From positions 85,879 through 149,878 of the forward strand of contig NZ_AUUU01000046.1 in assembly GCF_002760435.1 (NCBI RefSeq): a stretch of DNA of 64,000 nt, written 5' to 3'. Shown in pieces: positions 27,700-36,182 of the stretch. Position numbers and translations under genes: made by a program. The notes under the pieces were generated by a model. That model saw only the letters and a program-made list of their open reading frames with translations, searched no databases and had not been told where the DNA came from. This DNA comes from Clostridium sp. LS (GTDB lineage: Bacteria > Bacillota > Clostridia > Clostridiales > Clostridiaceae). Every line of letters starts with the position of its first letter. The first letter of the stretch is position 1.

Positions 27700-28481
27700 A
27701 TTGCAGCCACCTCCTTAGCAAATTCTCTATATGCAATGGATACTTTATTTTTAGAATCATATTCTATGGTACTCTTACTTTTCATATTGGCTTCTCCAAC
27801 CTTAACAGAAGTTGGAATTTTATTTTCAAATATGTTGATTTTACTACCATAAGCATCCTGAATAATTGCTAATACTTCTTTTGAAAGCTTCATTCTTTCT
27901 GCATACATTGTTAAAAGTATTCCATCAACCTCAATCTTAGGATTTATTCTCTTTTTAACTCTTATAATATTCCTAAGAAGTAGCTCCAAGCCTTTAGCTG
28001 AAAGATATTGAGGAGTAACAGGAATGATCACACTATCACAAGCCGCAAGAGCATTTATAGTAAGCATTCCAAGTGATGGAGAACAATCAATAATAACGTA
28101 ATCATAATCAGTTTTCACTTCATCAACTATAGATTTTAAAACCAATTCTCTGCTCATAACATTTACAAGGGCTATTTCGATTGCTGATAGCTCTAAGCTA
28201 CATGGAATAATATCAATATTTCCTGCTGTAATAATATATTCTTCCTTTTTAGGTAAGCTTTTTTCTTCAATAGCCAGTGCCATAAGATTATATATTGTTG
28301 TTTTTATACTATCTGTATTATCATAACCAAAACATACTGTTAAGCTACTCTGCGGGTCGAAGTCTATAAGTAATACCTTCTTTCCCATTTCTGCTAATGC
28401 ATATCCTAAGTTTAAAGTTGTTACAGTTTTCGCTACACCTCCTTTTTGATTCACGATAGAAATTACTTTACTTTTACACAT
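27696..28481 (-). CDS. parA: ParA family partition ATPase
   Basis: 261 residues with the deviant Walker A VNQKGGVAKTVTTLNLG (residues 10-26), DFDPQSSLT, and Walker B YDYVIIDCSPSLGMLT. C-terminal GEANMKSKSTIEYDSKNKVSIAYREFA is the usual ParA end. It is the first gene of the replication/partition operon and is transcribed away from a small XRE regulator with about 180 bp between them, where the operon promoter and any centromere should lie. Confidence 0.94.
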   Translation of the reverse strand: MCKSKVISIVNQKGGVAKTVTTLNLGYALAEMGKKVLLIDFDPQSSLTVCFGYDNTDSIKTTIYNLMALAIEEKSLPKKEEYIITAGNIDIIPCSLELSAIEIALVNVMSRELVLKSIVDEVKTDYDYVIIDCSPSLGMLTINALAACDSVIIPVTPQYLSAKGLELLLRNIIRVKKRINPKIEVDGILLTMYAERMKLSKEVLAIIQDAYGSKINIFENKIPTSVKVGEANMKSKSTIEYDSKNKVSIAYREFAKEVAAI

Positions 28482-28662
28482 TTTTACCCTCCACCTTTAT
28501 AAATTCATTTTTCCTGCTTTTCTAATTCACACTATTTAATTTAATATTACACTTATAAATGTTATTATTCAAGAAGAATCTTTTGTTTTTATCAATTATT
28601 TTTATTATTATTGAAAATTCACATTAAAAAGTGTATATTTAAATTTAAGGATGGTGAATCAC

Positions 28663-28878
28663 ATGCAATTAACTATGGGTGAAAAAATTCGTATTTTAAT
28701 AAAAAGAAAAAATATTACTATATCGGAGCTTGCAAGGTTAACAGGCACTACTAATCAAAATTTATCGAATAAACTTTCTCGTGATAATTTCTCAGAAAAA
28801 GAGCTCCAGCAAATTGCTGAAGCTCTTGGGTGTAGATTTGAGGGATATTTTGTTTTTCAGGATGGGGAGAAAATATAA
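28663..28878 (+). CDS. Small XRE-family regulator
   Basis: 71 residues from ATG 28663 (GGTG 6 nt upstream; an in-frame ATG at 28651 lacks spacing). It is nearly all helix-turn-helix: GEKIRILIKRKNITISELA, then TGTTNQNLSNKLSRDNFSEKE. It is divergent from parA and the only intact plus-strand gene of the element, so it may control the parAB operon. Its stop lies 16 nt before the left copy of the inverted repeat that encloses the caspase-ThsB pair. Confidence 0.85.
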   Translation: MQLTMGEKIRILIKRKNITISELARLTGTTNQNLSNKLSRDNFSEKELQQIAEALGCRFEGYFVFQDGEKI

Positions 28879-28894
28879 AACAGTCATATAAATA

Positions 28895-28916
28895 TAATTA
28901 TAAAATAGTGTCCAAG
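28895..28916 (+). repeat. Left inverted repeat of the caspase-ThsB cassette
   Basis: TATAAAATAGTGTCCAAG at 28899-28916 is repeated exactly, in opposite orientation, at 30305-30322. Four more outer bases match except one (TAAT versus TAAC), giving 21 of 22. It lies 7 nt beyond the caspase stop codon. Confidence 0.85.
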
Positions 28917-28923
28917 TAGTTTA

Positions 28924-29868
28924 TTATAATCTAGATTCTTTTGCTAATCTCCAATAATGATAGCCTAAAGCAGTTAGTCTACATGCCTTTGAATTAATTG
29001 CTGCAAAATACATATATTCTTCTCCACAAGGCACAATTAATCCTACTGAAAACATCTTTTGTAATTTTTTAAATACCTGTACGTTTTCTTCAACTGCACT
29101 TTCATGGGTATATTCGAATGATGGATCTAATTGAAATTCTGATTCAGGTGTTTCAAAATATTTAGGTAATTCTCTAAGAACTTCTAACGGCACAGGTGGA
29201 TTAACCCTTCTTAAATGAGTAAATCTCGTAACATTCGTTTTAAATACAGGACGTTGCTCCCATGGTCCTAGAGCACTATCAACATATGAATATATGCTTC
29301 CAGGCGTTACAAATCCTCGTAAATCTGAAGCTCCACCATATAATGCATCCACTACTAAAGCTGTAAATACTCCTGAACCATTAATCTCTATGGCTGATTC
29401 ATTGCTCCTACTCGCTGTTAAAACAGTCATTCCTTCTGATAAAAAAGAAGTATTATTGTCAACTAATGGATTACCAAAAGCTCCTGCATGGCAACAATCT
29501 AAAATTATTATTTTATCTCTAACTTTTGACTTATTAGCCAATTTTAGAATATCATCCATAGATATTCCTTCATCATAAGATTTAAAATCAGGTGTTACAA
29601 TAGTTCCACCTGTTGAAGTTACCATACCATGACCTGAAAAATAAAATAAAGCTACATCACTATCACCTGCAAATAAATCTTCAATAGCTGAACGAAGCAT
29701 AGATTTAGTCACTGGATATTTATCATCTGTTAAAGTCTTAATACTAAAATTTGGTGCTCCATCTGAATCTCTTTCTAAGACTGTTGCAATTTTTAGTGCG
29801 TCATTAACACATCCACTAAGCGGATATTCTGGATAATTATTAAACCCAACTACTAATGCTTTTCTCAT
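28924..29868 (-). CDS. Caspase-like protease, probable effector of a TIR-caspase (type IV Thoeris-like) defence system
   Basis: 314 residues. An N-terminal C14 caspase/metacaspase domain opens ALVVGFNNYPEYPLSGCVNDA and has the catalytic dyad: His80 in FYFSGHG and Cys125/Cys126 in IILDCCHAG. GVFTALVVDALYGG closes the p20-like core. Residues about 215-314 form a separate C-terminal domain without membrane segments, a candidate ligand sensor. It starts 7 nt after the ThsB-like gene. In type IV Thoeris a TIR-made nucleotide activates such a protease, which then degrades cell proteins. Function here is inferred from domains and neighbours. Confidence 0.88.
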   Translation of the reverse strand: MRKALVVGFNNYPEYPLSGCVNDALKIATVLERDSDGAPNFSIKTLTDDKYPVTKSMLRSAIEDLFAGDSDVALFYFSGHGMVTSTGGTIVTPDFKSYDEGISMDDILKLANKSKVRDKIIILDCCHAGAFGNPLVDNNTSFLSEGMTVLTASRSNESAIEINGSGVFTALVVDALYGGASDLRGFVTPGSIYSYVDSALGPWEQRPVFKTNVTRFTHLRRVNPPVPLEVLRELPKYFETPESEFQLDPSFEYTHESAVEENVQVFKKLQKMFSVGLIVPCGEEYMYFAAINSKACRLTALGYHYWRLAKESRL

Positions 29869-29875
29869 ATTTTAA

Positions 29876-30286
29876 TCACCCCAATTCTTTGATAGCCTTA
29901 ATAATTGATTCTGTATTCCACTTAACTATCTTATCTGCATTGTCTTTAACTTTTTTTGAAGTTTTTTCAGATCCCCATGGCTCAATTGCAAGTATTGGTT
30001 TTTTAGTTAAAAATTCTTTTGTTGATATCTGTATTTCCTTATCAATCCATTTACTATATGAAGAGTAAACACCAGCTAATATTATTACAACACTTGACGG
30101 TGAAATCTTATTCTTAATAGCTTCATATAGTTCCTTGTCAGTTCCATTAGTATGTATGGGATCATCTTTAGGTACTGAGTAATTTTTATACTCTATATTT
30201 CCTGCATCTAACATACTAACTAATTTCTCATATGCATCACTATAAGCCCACGAATGACTTATAAATAAATTATATGTTTTTGCCAT
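29876..30286 (-). CDS. ThsB-like TIR protein, probable signal-producing sensor
   Basis: 136 residues. TIR-like fold typical of ThsB: YNLFISHSWAYSDAYEKLV, SSVVIILAGVYSSYSKWIDKEI with a putative catalytic Glu84 after the WI pair, and ILAIEPWGSEK. ThsB proteins use NAD+ to make cyclic ADP-ribose-type signals on phage infection. CGGAGGT precedes its ATG. The right inverted-repeat copy lies 19 nt upstream and includes a TATAAA box that may be its -10. Confidence 0.85.
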   Translation of the reverse strand: MAKTYNLFISHSWAYSDAYEKLVSMLDAGNIEYKNYSVPKDDPIHTNGTDKELYEAIKNKISPSSVVIILAGVYSSYSKWIDKEIQISTKEFLTKKPILAIEPWGSEKTSKKVKDNADKIVKWNTESIIKAIKELG

Positions 30287-30304
30287 AATAAATTACCTCC
30301 GTAT

Positions 30305-30326
30305 CTTGGACACTATTTTATAGTTA
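30305..30326 (-). repeat. Right inverted repeat of the caspase-ThsB cassette
   Basis: Minus-strand copy of the 22-bp repeat. It stands in the leader between the two TIR genes, just ahead of the ThsB-like start. Both copies point inward, enclosing 1,432 bp with exactly two genes. No obvious target-site duplication is visible outside the two copies. Confidence 0.85.
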
Positions 30327-30362
30327 CTAAGTTAATTTTGAATTCTATTGAACATTTCAAAT

Positions 30363-30827
30363 TTATAGCATATTCCTCAATTTCTTATAAAAAGCGTCAG
30401 TTTCCGAACGTTTTACCGAGTAATTAAGAGACTTTTTTAGTATTGCGCTCTCTTGTAATGTTGTTTCTTTTGCCCTCACATATTTCCATAAATCTGTAGT
30501 CTTCCTTAAAGTGGGCCAATATGATAGATAATCAGGTAATTCTACATTATTAATCAAATAGCTTACTATGGGAAAATCACGTTGTGCTGCCATTCCTATT
30601 TCAAAAGGAACCCACCAAGATTCTTTTGTTCTATCTGACATCACAACAAGCAAATCAGTGCATGAGTTTAATCTTTCTTTTATATGATTAGTTAATTTTT
30701 CTCCTTCTAATAGTAACTCTCCTTCCAATACATCGAGATATGCATTTACATTCAACTTTCTAAGTTCATTACAGATGTATCCTGCAGGTATGCTATCTTC
30801 TTTTTTATGAGATATAAAAACAATCAT
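30363..30827 (-). CDS. TIR-domain protein, second TIR of the defence locus
   Basis: 154 residues. TIR motifs IVFISHKKEDSIPAGYI, DLLVVMSDRTKESWWVPFEIGMA (Glu76 in the catalytic position) and a C-terminal helical tail. It belongs to a different TIR subfamily from the ThsB-like neighbour, which starts 76 nt downstream. It has its own promoter and ribosome site (AAGGAG) and lies outside the inverted repeat. Possibly a second sensor, as in Thoeris loci with several TIR genes. Confidence 0.82.
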   Translation of the reverse strand: MIVFISHKKEDSIPAGYICNELRKLNVNAYLDVLEGELLLEGEKLTNHIKERLNSCTDLLVVMSDRTKESWWVPFEIGMAAQRDFPIVSYLINNVELPDYLSYWPTLRKTTDLWKYVRAKETTLQESAILKKSLNYSVKRSETDAFYKKLRNML

Positions 30828-30927
30828 TGATTATTTCTCCTTATTTATTTGTGTATGGTTTTATTATTACATATTCTACAAATCATCAAATTTTCCTTCA
30901 TAATTCTCTCATTTAATCCAATATACA

Positions 30928-30956
30928 TTTATCATTTATATATAAATCAACGTCAA
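30928..30956 (-). promoter_or_regulatory. Promoter of the defence locus
   Basis: Minus strand TTGACG (30956-30951), 17-bp spacer, GATAAA (30933-30928), about 100 nt before the second TIR gene. No other good sigma-A-like pair is visible between the terminator and the gene. Confidence 0.5.
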
Positions 30957-30983
30957 TTTAACAATTTATAATTTTAAGAATAC

Positions 30984-31022
30984 AAAAAGACCAAGAAGTC
31001 TTAAAATCTTCAAGGTCTTTTT
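30984..31022 (-). terminator. Terminator after rlmD
   Basis: AAAAAGACC (30984-30992) pairs with GGTCTTTTT (31014-31022), with further pairing inside. It has A- and T-runs on both sides, so it could work in both directions. It lies between rlmD and the defence locus. Confidence 0.7.
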
Positions 31023-31171
31023 ACTATATACTTTCTTTATAAAAACATATCCACCTAGTCCATATCAAATCCCAACTCTTACCTTAACACCCTGAATAAC
31101 CTCTTTATTTCTAAAATCATCACCATTTGTATTAAAGTTATAAAAGCTTGCAAAGTGAGTAAATTCAATGA
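31023..31171. other. Junction region between rlmD and the element
   Basis: 149 bp without an intact gene. In one minus-strand frame about 36 codons ending at TGA 31067-31065 read like a protein C-terminus (FYNFNTNGDDFRNKEV), but there is no start. This is the likely end of the mobile element, next to the 3-prime end of rlmD. I see no integrase and cannot define the attachment core without the other end. Confidence 0.3.
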
Positions 31172-32536
31172 TTATAAGGAATCCTTGCGACGTATTCCTA
31201 CTACGCACTCCACATGAGGCGTGTTAGGGAACATATCCTTAACCTTAGTTTGAACAACCTTATATCCCTTATCCGTAAGCACCTTAAGATCTTCAACCAA
31301 TGTTTTTGGATTACATGAAACATAAATTATTTCAGGTGCATTAAATTTTATTACATAATCTAGAGCTTTTGGATGAACCCCAGTTCTTGGTGGGTCTAGA
31401 ATTATAATATCTGGTTTATCTTTTATTGTTTTAATGATTTCTGCTACATCACCAGCTATAAACTCACAATTATCAAGTCCGTTTAATTTAGCATTTTCTT
31501 TTGCTGCTTCTACTGCTTCTTCTATAAGTTCAATTCCTATAACCTTCTTTGCATTTGGAGCAACTATTTGGCCTATTGTACCAGTACCGCAGTAAAGGTC
31601 AAATACAACTTTACTGTCACTATCCCCCATAAATTCCTTAACTATTGTATAAAGGCTTTCTGCTCCTTTTGTATTAGTCTGAAAAAATGAAAATGGTGAT
31701 ATATTAAATTGTAGTCCAAGAAGTATCTCTCTGATATAGTCTTTTCCATATAATATATTAACTTTTTCAGGAATTACTGCATCAGATCTTGAATCATTTT
31801 CTGTATGAATTATTGACACTAAATTTCCGCTATAGCTTTGATTTCTTAATAAGTTAACATATTCAGTTAAGTCAAAATCTATTTGAGTTGTAGTTACTAA
31901 ATTTACTAAAATCTCACCTGTATTTTGAGCCTTTCTAATAACTAAGTGTCTTAAAAACCCTTCTGCTTTCATTATTTTATAATATGATAAATCTTTTGTC
32001 CTAAAATAATCTACAGTTAACTTAATGATCTTTCTATAATCCTCATCAACAAGCTTACACTCATCGACTGTTAATATTCCAAAACTTTTTCCTCTCATAT
32101 GCATTCCAAGGGAAAGTGGTTCGCCTTTTGCCTCGTCTCCAAAAGTGAACTCCATTTTATTTCTATATTCCCACTGATTTGGGCTGCCTTGAATTCCTAA
32201 ATATTCTCCCATTTCAACATTAGCTTCTTTAAATAAAGCCTTAACTTCTTCACTTAAGAATTCTAACTGCTTTTCATAAGGAATAGTTTGTGATGAACAT
32301 CCTCCGCAAACACCAAAATGAGAACATATTGGTTTAATTTCATAATCTGCTTTTTCATCAACCGTTAGTAATTTAACTTCTGCATAATCTTCTTTTTTTC
32401 TTTTTACTCTTCCTGTTATAGTCTGACCTGGGTATGCATTTTTAACATATATAGTTTTATCCTCTGCATATCCTATGCCAGTTGATGGGAATTTTAATTT
32501 TTCTATTTTAACGCTTAAATCGCTTCCTCTTTTCAT
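31172..32536 (-). CDS. rlmD: 23S rRNA (uracil-5-)-methyltransferase RlmD/RlmCD family
   Basis: 454 residues. TRAM domain (residues 1-65), iron-sulphur cysteines in [16 protein letters not shown]-binding [24 protein letters not shown] and the catalytic Cys in [10 protein letters not shown]. It makes 5-methyluridine in 23S rRNA. AGGAG precedes ATG 32536. The 3-prime end of this gene family (rumA) is a known integration site for conjugative elements in Firmicutes, which fits the element end just beyond it. Confidence 0.92.
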   Translation of the reverse strand: MKRGSDLSVKIEKLKFPSTGIGYAEDKTIYVKNAYPGQTITGRVKRKKEDYAEVKLLTVDEKADYEIKPICSHFGVCGGCSSQTIPYEKQLEFLSEEVKALFKEANVEMGEYLGIQGSPNQWEYRNKMEFTFGDEAKGEPLSLGMHMRGKSFGILTVDECKLVDEDYRKIIKLTVDYFRTKDLSYYKIMKAEGFLRHLVIRKAQNTGEILVNLVTTTQIDFDLTEYVNLLRNQSYSGNLVSIIHTENDSRSDAVIPEKVNILYGKDYIREILLGLQFNISPFSFFQTNTKGAESLYTIVKEFMGDSDSKVVFDLYCGTGTIGQIVAPNAKKVIGIELIEEAVEAAKENAKLNGLDNCEFIAGDVAEIIKTIKDKPDIIILDPPRTGVHPKALDYVIKFNAPEIIYVSCNPKTLVEDLKVLTDKGYKVVQTKVKDMFPNTPHVECVVGIRRKDSL

Positions 32537-32627
32537 TATTTTCTCCTAATGTATTTTATTTTTGCTATAAAAAAACATAAGAATATAAAAATATTTTTAT
32601 ATTCTATAGTTTATCTAATTTTAGAAA

Positions 32628-33035
32628 TTAGTTCATATTTAGTATTCTTTTTGCTATTGTACCTTTTAATTTACTCTTTTCTAAAATAGGCACATATATG
32701 CAGTTAATAATAAAGTAGATTATTGATCCTGCTAAAATTAATGCTCCATTGTCTCTTACGAACATATATCCAAATAATTTTAATACTAAATCACATATTA
32801 ATAGTAATAAGGCAGAACCTGCAACTATTAACACTTGATCAAGAATATTAGCAAAAATAATTCTGCCAGATGATTCTTTATCATCCTTCTCATAACTTAC
32901 CAGATCCTGAGTAGCATCCATATCTACCGCTGCTTCTGATTCATTTTGTTCTTTAGCATCAGTTACTATTTCATTAGTTTCAGCTTCTTCCTCATTAGTT
33001 ATTTTGTTTTCATTAACATTTTCATTTTCCAACAA
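32628..33035 (-). CDS. RDD family membrane protein
   Basis: 135 residues: an acidic, disordered first half (rich in E, N, D), then two membrane helices (VLIVAGSALLLLICDLVLKLF and LILAGSIIYFIINCIYVPIL) and the ending KGTIAKRILNMN. The Arg at the first helix edge, Asp within it (ANILDQ) and the GTIxKR close are RDD features. Start is TTG with GGGGG upstream. It follows the lipoprotein gene by 16 nt. Role unknown; RDD proteins can be transporters. Confidence 0.65.
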   Translation of the reverse strand: MLENENVNENKITNEEEAETNEIVTDAKEQNESEAAVDMDATQDLVSYEKDDKESSGRIIFANILDQVLIVAGSALLLLICDLVLKLFGYMFVRDNGALILAGSIIYFIINCIYVPILEKSKLKGTIAKRILNMN

Positions 33036-33051
33036 AGTTTCCCCCTTTAAT

Positions 33052-33747
33052 CTACTTCATACTCATTTCACCATCTGCGAACTTGTATTTCTTTGTAGAT
33101 AATTTATATATAATACACTCTTTAGTGGCTATAATTTCTTCTTTTAAGCCATCTACCGTGTCTTTTATATCGACCTGTTTATCTCCATTTTTTAATTTAC
33201 TAATTATTTCTTTATTTATATCTGAATAATCTCTGTTTTCTTGGTCAGTAAATGCTTCTATGTATTTTTTAAATGATGTTTTGCCTAAATCAAAATTATT
33301 ATCTTTTATGGCTGCGTCTCCATCAAAGTTTAAACTTAATTCTAGGCTTATATCACCAGTTTCTAAATTATCTCCATATGTCTTCATACCAAAATACATA
33401 CTTTCAATTTTATTCGCTTCCGGACTCTTATTATCAAAGTATATAAAATTGTCATCTATATTCTCATCTTTTTCTTTTTTTATTTTTTCATCCTTTGTAT
33501 ATTTTACCCCTAAATCCTTGGTTATATTCTCCATCTTTGATAATTTATCTTTAAATACTTTCTGTGTTTGATCTAAAGTATAATTTTTTGCCCATTTTCC
33601 TTCTAAATTTTGATCACTGGAATCAGTACTTTCCACAGTCTTTGTCTCAGTCTTTTTTTCAGCATTCTCCGCTGCACTTTTACAGCCTACTAATGAAGTT
33701 ACAACCACGAGCCCCATTAATAGACTTAGTATTTTTTTAGACACCAA
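33052..33747 (-). CDS. Lipoprotein of unknown function
   Basis: 231 residues. Signal with lipobox LVGC at about residues 19-22, so the mature protein is lipid-anchored outside the membrane. The rest is lysine- and aspartate-rich and shows no domain I know. Start is TTG 33747 or GTG 33744, both behind GGGGGGAG. It heads a two-gene unit with the RDD protein. A possible -35 TTGACA lies at 33847-33842 on the minus strand. Confidence 0.65.
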   Translation of the reverse strand: MVSKKILSLLMGLVVVTSLVGCKSAAENAEKKTETKTVESTDSSDQNLEGKWAKNYTLDQTQKVFKDKLSKMENITKDLGVKYTKDEKIKKEKDENIDDNFIYFDNKSPEANKIESMYFGMKTYGDNLETGDISLELSLNFDGDAAIKDNNFDLGKTSFKKYIEAFTDQENRDYSDINKEIISKLKNGDKQVDIKDTVDGLKEEIIATKECIIYKLSTKKYKFADGEMSMK

Positions 33748-33997
33748 ATCTCCCCCCTATTTCTATAGATAATATTTTCATGCCTAATTATTACATGGTA
33801 AATGAATAATATAATATTATCACCTTTGTATTACAACAATGTGTCAATTATACACTTTTTATTTATTTCTAGGATTATTTAATCTATTTATATAATTTTC
33901 CTATAAAAAAACAACATGCATTCCTATTATATATTTTTTTGACCTTCCATGCAATTATTATCATTTGCTGCATTTTATGAAATCAACTTATAAACTA

Positions 33998-34693
33998 TTA
34001 AGTTTCTATATATTCTTTTATTTTTTCAAACATTTTTTCTCCGATTCCATTTACGTTCTTTATTTCTTCAATTGACTTAAAGTTCCCATTTTTCTCCCTG
34101 TATTCAATTATACTTTCGGCCTTTGAATCACCTATGCCATTTAACGTCTTTAATTCTTCTAGTGTTGCACTATTTATATTTACTTTTTTATTAATATTAT
34201 TTTGACTATTTAAATTAGTATTAGTTGTATTAGGTTCAGAACTTTGTGATTCTACAGCCTTTTCATTCTTATTTGCAATATAAATCAATTCGTGATTTTG
34301 TAACTTCTTAGCCCTGTTTATGTTGCTTACATCTGCATTTTCAGTTAATCCTCCTGCTTGTTCTATAAGATCTTTTATTATTGAATCTTCATTTAATATA
34401 TATACATCTGGTTTCTTCACTTCACCCTTAATTTCTACCACAATATTTTTATCTTTCAACTCAATATTTGTTTTCTTATTATCTGTACTATCCTTGTTTT
34501 TTGCTGCATCACCATTTTTATTAACTGACTTATCTGTATCTCCTGTGTTATCTACAAAAATGCTTTCTGTTTCATTTTTCTTTAATTCTTTATAACCAGA
34601 TTTAAAATATAAAACTCCAGCTGCAATTAACATAATAGCCAGTATGGCGAAAATTCCTACCTTCTTCTTATCTTTCAAAAACTCCTGTACCAA
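33998..34693 (-). CDS. comEA: Competence protein ComEA (SLBB and helix-hairpin-helix DNA-binding)
   Basis: 231 residues. A membrane anchor (residues 12-29), a charged linker, an SLBB domain (VEIKGEVKKPDVYILNED, DLIEQAGGLTENADVSN) and two C-terminal helix-hairpin-helix motifs (INSATLEELKTLNGIGDSKA and IEEIKNVNGIGEKMFEKI). ComEA binds double-stranded DNA at the surface for uptake or cell-surface DNA handling. Start is TTG 34693 with GGAGAG 6 nt upstream. Other competence genes are not in the window. Confidence 0.9.
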   Translation of the reverse strand: MVQEFLKDKKKVGIFAILAIMLIAAGVLYFKSGYKELKKNETESIFVDNTGDTDKSVNKNGDAAKNKDSTDNKKTNIELKDKNIVVEIKGEVKKPDVYILNEDSIIKDLIEQAGGLTENADVSNINRAKKLQNHELIYIANKNEKAVESQSSEPNTTNTNLNSQNNINKKVNINSATLEELKTLNGIGDSKAESIIEYREKNGNFKSIEEIKNVNGIGEKMFEKIKEYIET

Positions 34694-34897
34694 TATTTTC
34701 TCTCCTATCAGTTTTCTATATTTATCTCATAAAAATAGCTTAATATTATAGTATATATATCCCATTATTGCCATATTAATTTAATGCTAGACTATTATTG
34801 AAATTACCATGAACTTTATATAGCATTAATTAATTTTTTTTGGTACAATGTATTTTGAGTATAATTAAAAATAATTTAATATAATTTGGAGAATATT

Positions 34898-36127
34898 ATG
34901 AGACGACTTTTAAGAACACTTAACATATTATTTTTGTTTTTATTTTCCTTTACCTATGCTAATGTTCAAGCAGAAACTATAGAGCCACAAATTAATGCTG
35001 AAGGCTCAGTTTTAATTGATGCTTCTACTGGAGAAGTATTATTTGGTAAAAACGAAGAAAAATCTTTCGAACCTGCATCAACTACTAAAGTAATGACAGC
35101 AATTATTACTTTAGAGAAATGTAAGTTAGATGATGAAGTTACAGTTCAGGAAGATTTTACAAAAATAGATGGAACTGCTATTGGACTATTAAAAGGTGAT
35201 GTGTTAACTGTAAAAGACTTACTTTTTGGACTTCTTCTAGAGTCTGGAAACGATTGTGCGAATGCTTTAGCTGATCATATTTCTGGCAGCGTACCTGAAT
35301 TTGCAAAGCTTATGAATGCAAAAGCAAAGGAGCTTGGAGCTTTACATACTAATTTCAAAAATCCAAGTGGATTGCCAGATCCAGAGCATACTACAACAGC
35401 GCATGATTTAGCTTTATTTTTAAGAGAAGCTATAAAAAATAAAGATTACATGAGTATAACTAATACTCCTCTCTATACAATAACTCTTAAGAATAATCCT
35501 GACAAAACAATTGTAGTAAATAATAAGAACTATATGATTAATAAAAATTCTAAATATTATTATCCATATGCCATATCAGGTAAAAATGGATACACTTTGA
35601 AAGCAAATCAAACTTATGTTGCTGCTGCACAAAAAGATGGTCATGTTCTTGTTGCTGCTTTTTTAAACGCACTTAATAAGGATCAAAATTTTAAGGACAT
35701 GCAAACAGTTTTCAATTATGGATTTGATAACTATTCCCTAGTACATCTCTATAAAAAAGGTGATCAGATTTCAGAATATAAAATAAATGATAACCTCACA
35801 ATACCTGTAATTAGTTCAAAGGATATAGATTATGTAGTTCCTAAAGGGCAGGAAAACTCAGTATCTTCTGAAGTTAAGATAGAAGATAAAGATTTGAGTA
35901 ATCAGTCTTTTAATAAAGGTGACAATATTTTAACAGGAACAATTTATGTAAATAATAAAGAATACACAACTGTTGATTTAGAGGCAGGAGTTTCTAGATT
36001 TTATGAATCACCAATTAAGACTTTAACTCAAAAAAACAACTTACCAATTTTTGTTAGTTCATCTATTGTTGTCTTAGCTGGAGCATTTGGCATAAGAAAA
36101 TTTTTAAAGAGTAAACTAAAAAAGTAA
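34898..36127 (+). CDS. D-alanyl-D-alanine carboxypeptidase (S11, DacF-like)
   Basis: 409 residues from ATG 34898 (GGAG upstream). Signal peptide (residues 1-25), then the penicillin-binding motifs: STTK of SxxK in FEPASTTKVMTA, SGN in LLESGNDCANALADH, and KNG (variant of KTG) in ISGKNGYTL. A PBP5-like C-terminal domain and a membrane tail (IFVSSSIVVLAGAFGI) end it. It trims the terminal D-alanine of peptidoglycan pentapeptides. It is transcribed divergently from comEA. Confidence 0.92.
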   Translation: MRRLLRTLNILFLFLFSFTYANVQAETIEPQINAEGSVLIDASTGEVLFGKNEEKSFEPASTTKVMTAIITLEKCKLDDEVTVQEDFTKIDGTAIGLLKGDVLTVKDLLFGLLLESGNDCANALADHISGSVPEFAKLMNAKAKELGALHTNFKNPSGLPDPEHTTTAHDLALFLREAIKNKDYMSITNTPLYTITLKNNPDKTIVVNNKNYMINKNSKYYYPYAISGKNGYTLKANQTYVAAAQKDGHVLVAAFLNALNKDQNFKDMQTVFNYGFDNYSLVHLYKKGDQISEYKINDNLTIPVISSKDIDYVVPKGQENSVSSEVKIEDKDLSNQSFNKGDNILTGTIYVNNKEYTTVDLEAGVSRFYESPIKTLTQKNNLPIFVSSSIVVLAGAFGIRKFLKSKLKK

Positions 36128-36144
36128 ATTTATTATATAAGTAA

Positions 36145-36167
36145 AAGGAAGCTATTTAGGCTTCCTT
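36145..36167 (+). terminator. Terminator between dac and asd
   Basis: AAGGAAGC (36145-36152), 7-nt loop, GCTTCCTT (36160-36167), with AT-rich flanks. It lies between convergent genes and probably serves both. Confidence 0.7.
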
Positions 36168-36182
36168 ATTTATATGATAATT

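Noticed and set aside
28895..28916. Left repeat copy as a transcription terminator of the caspase gene
   Set aside because: It does not fold on itself and has no T-run; its partner is 1.4 kb away.
31065..31171. Small gene after rlmD
   Set aside because: About 36 codons look protein-like but there is no start codon or ribosome site; at most a remnant.
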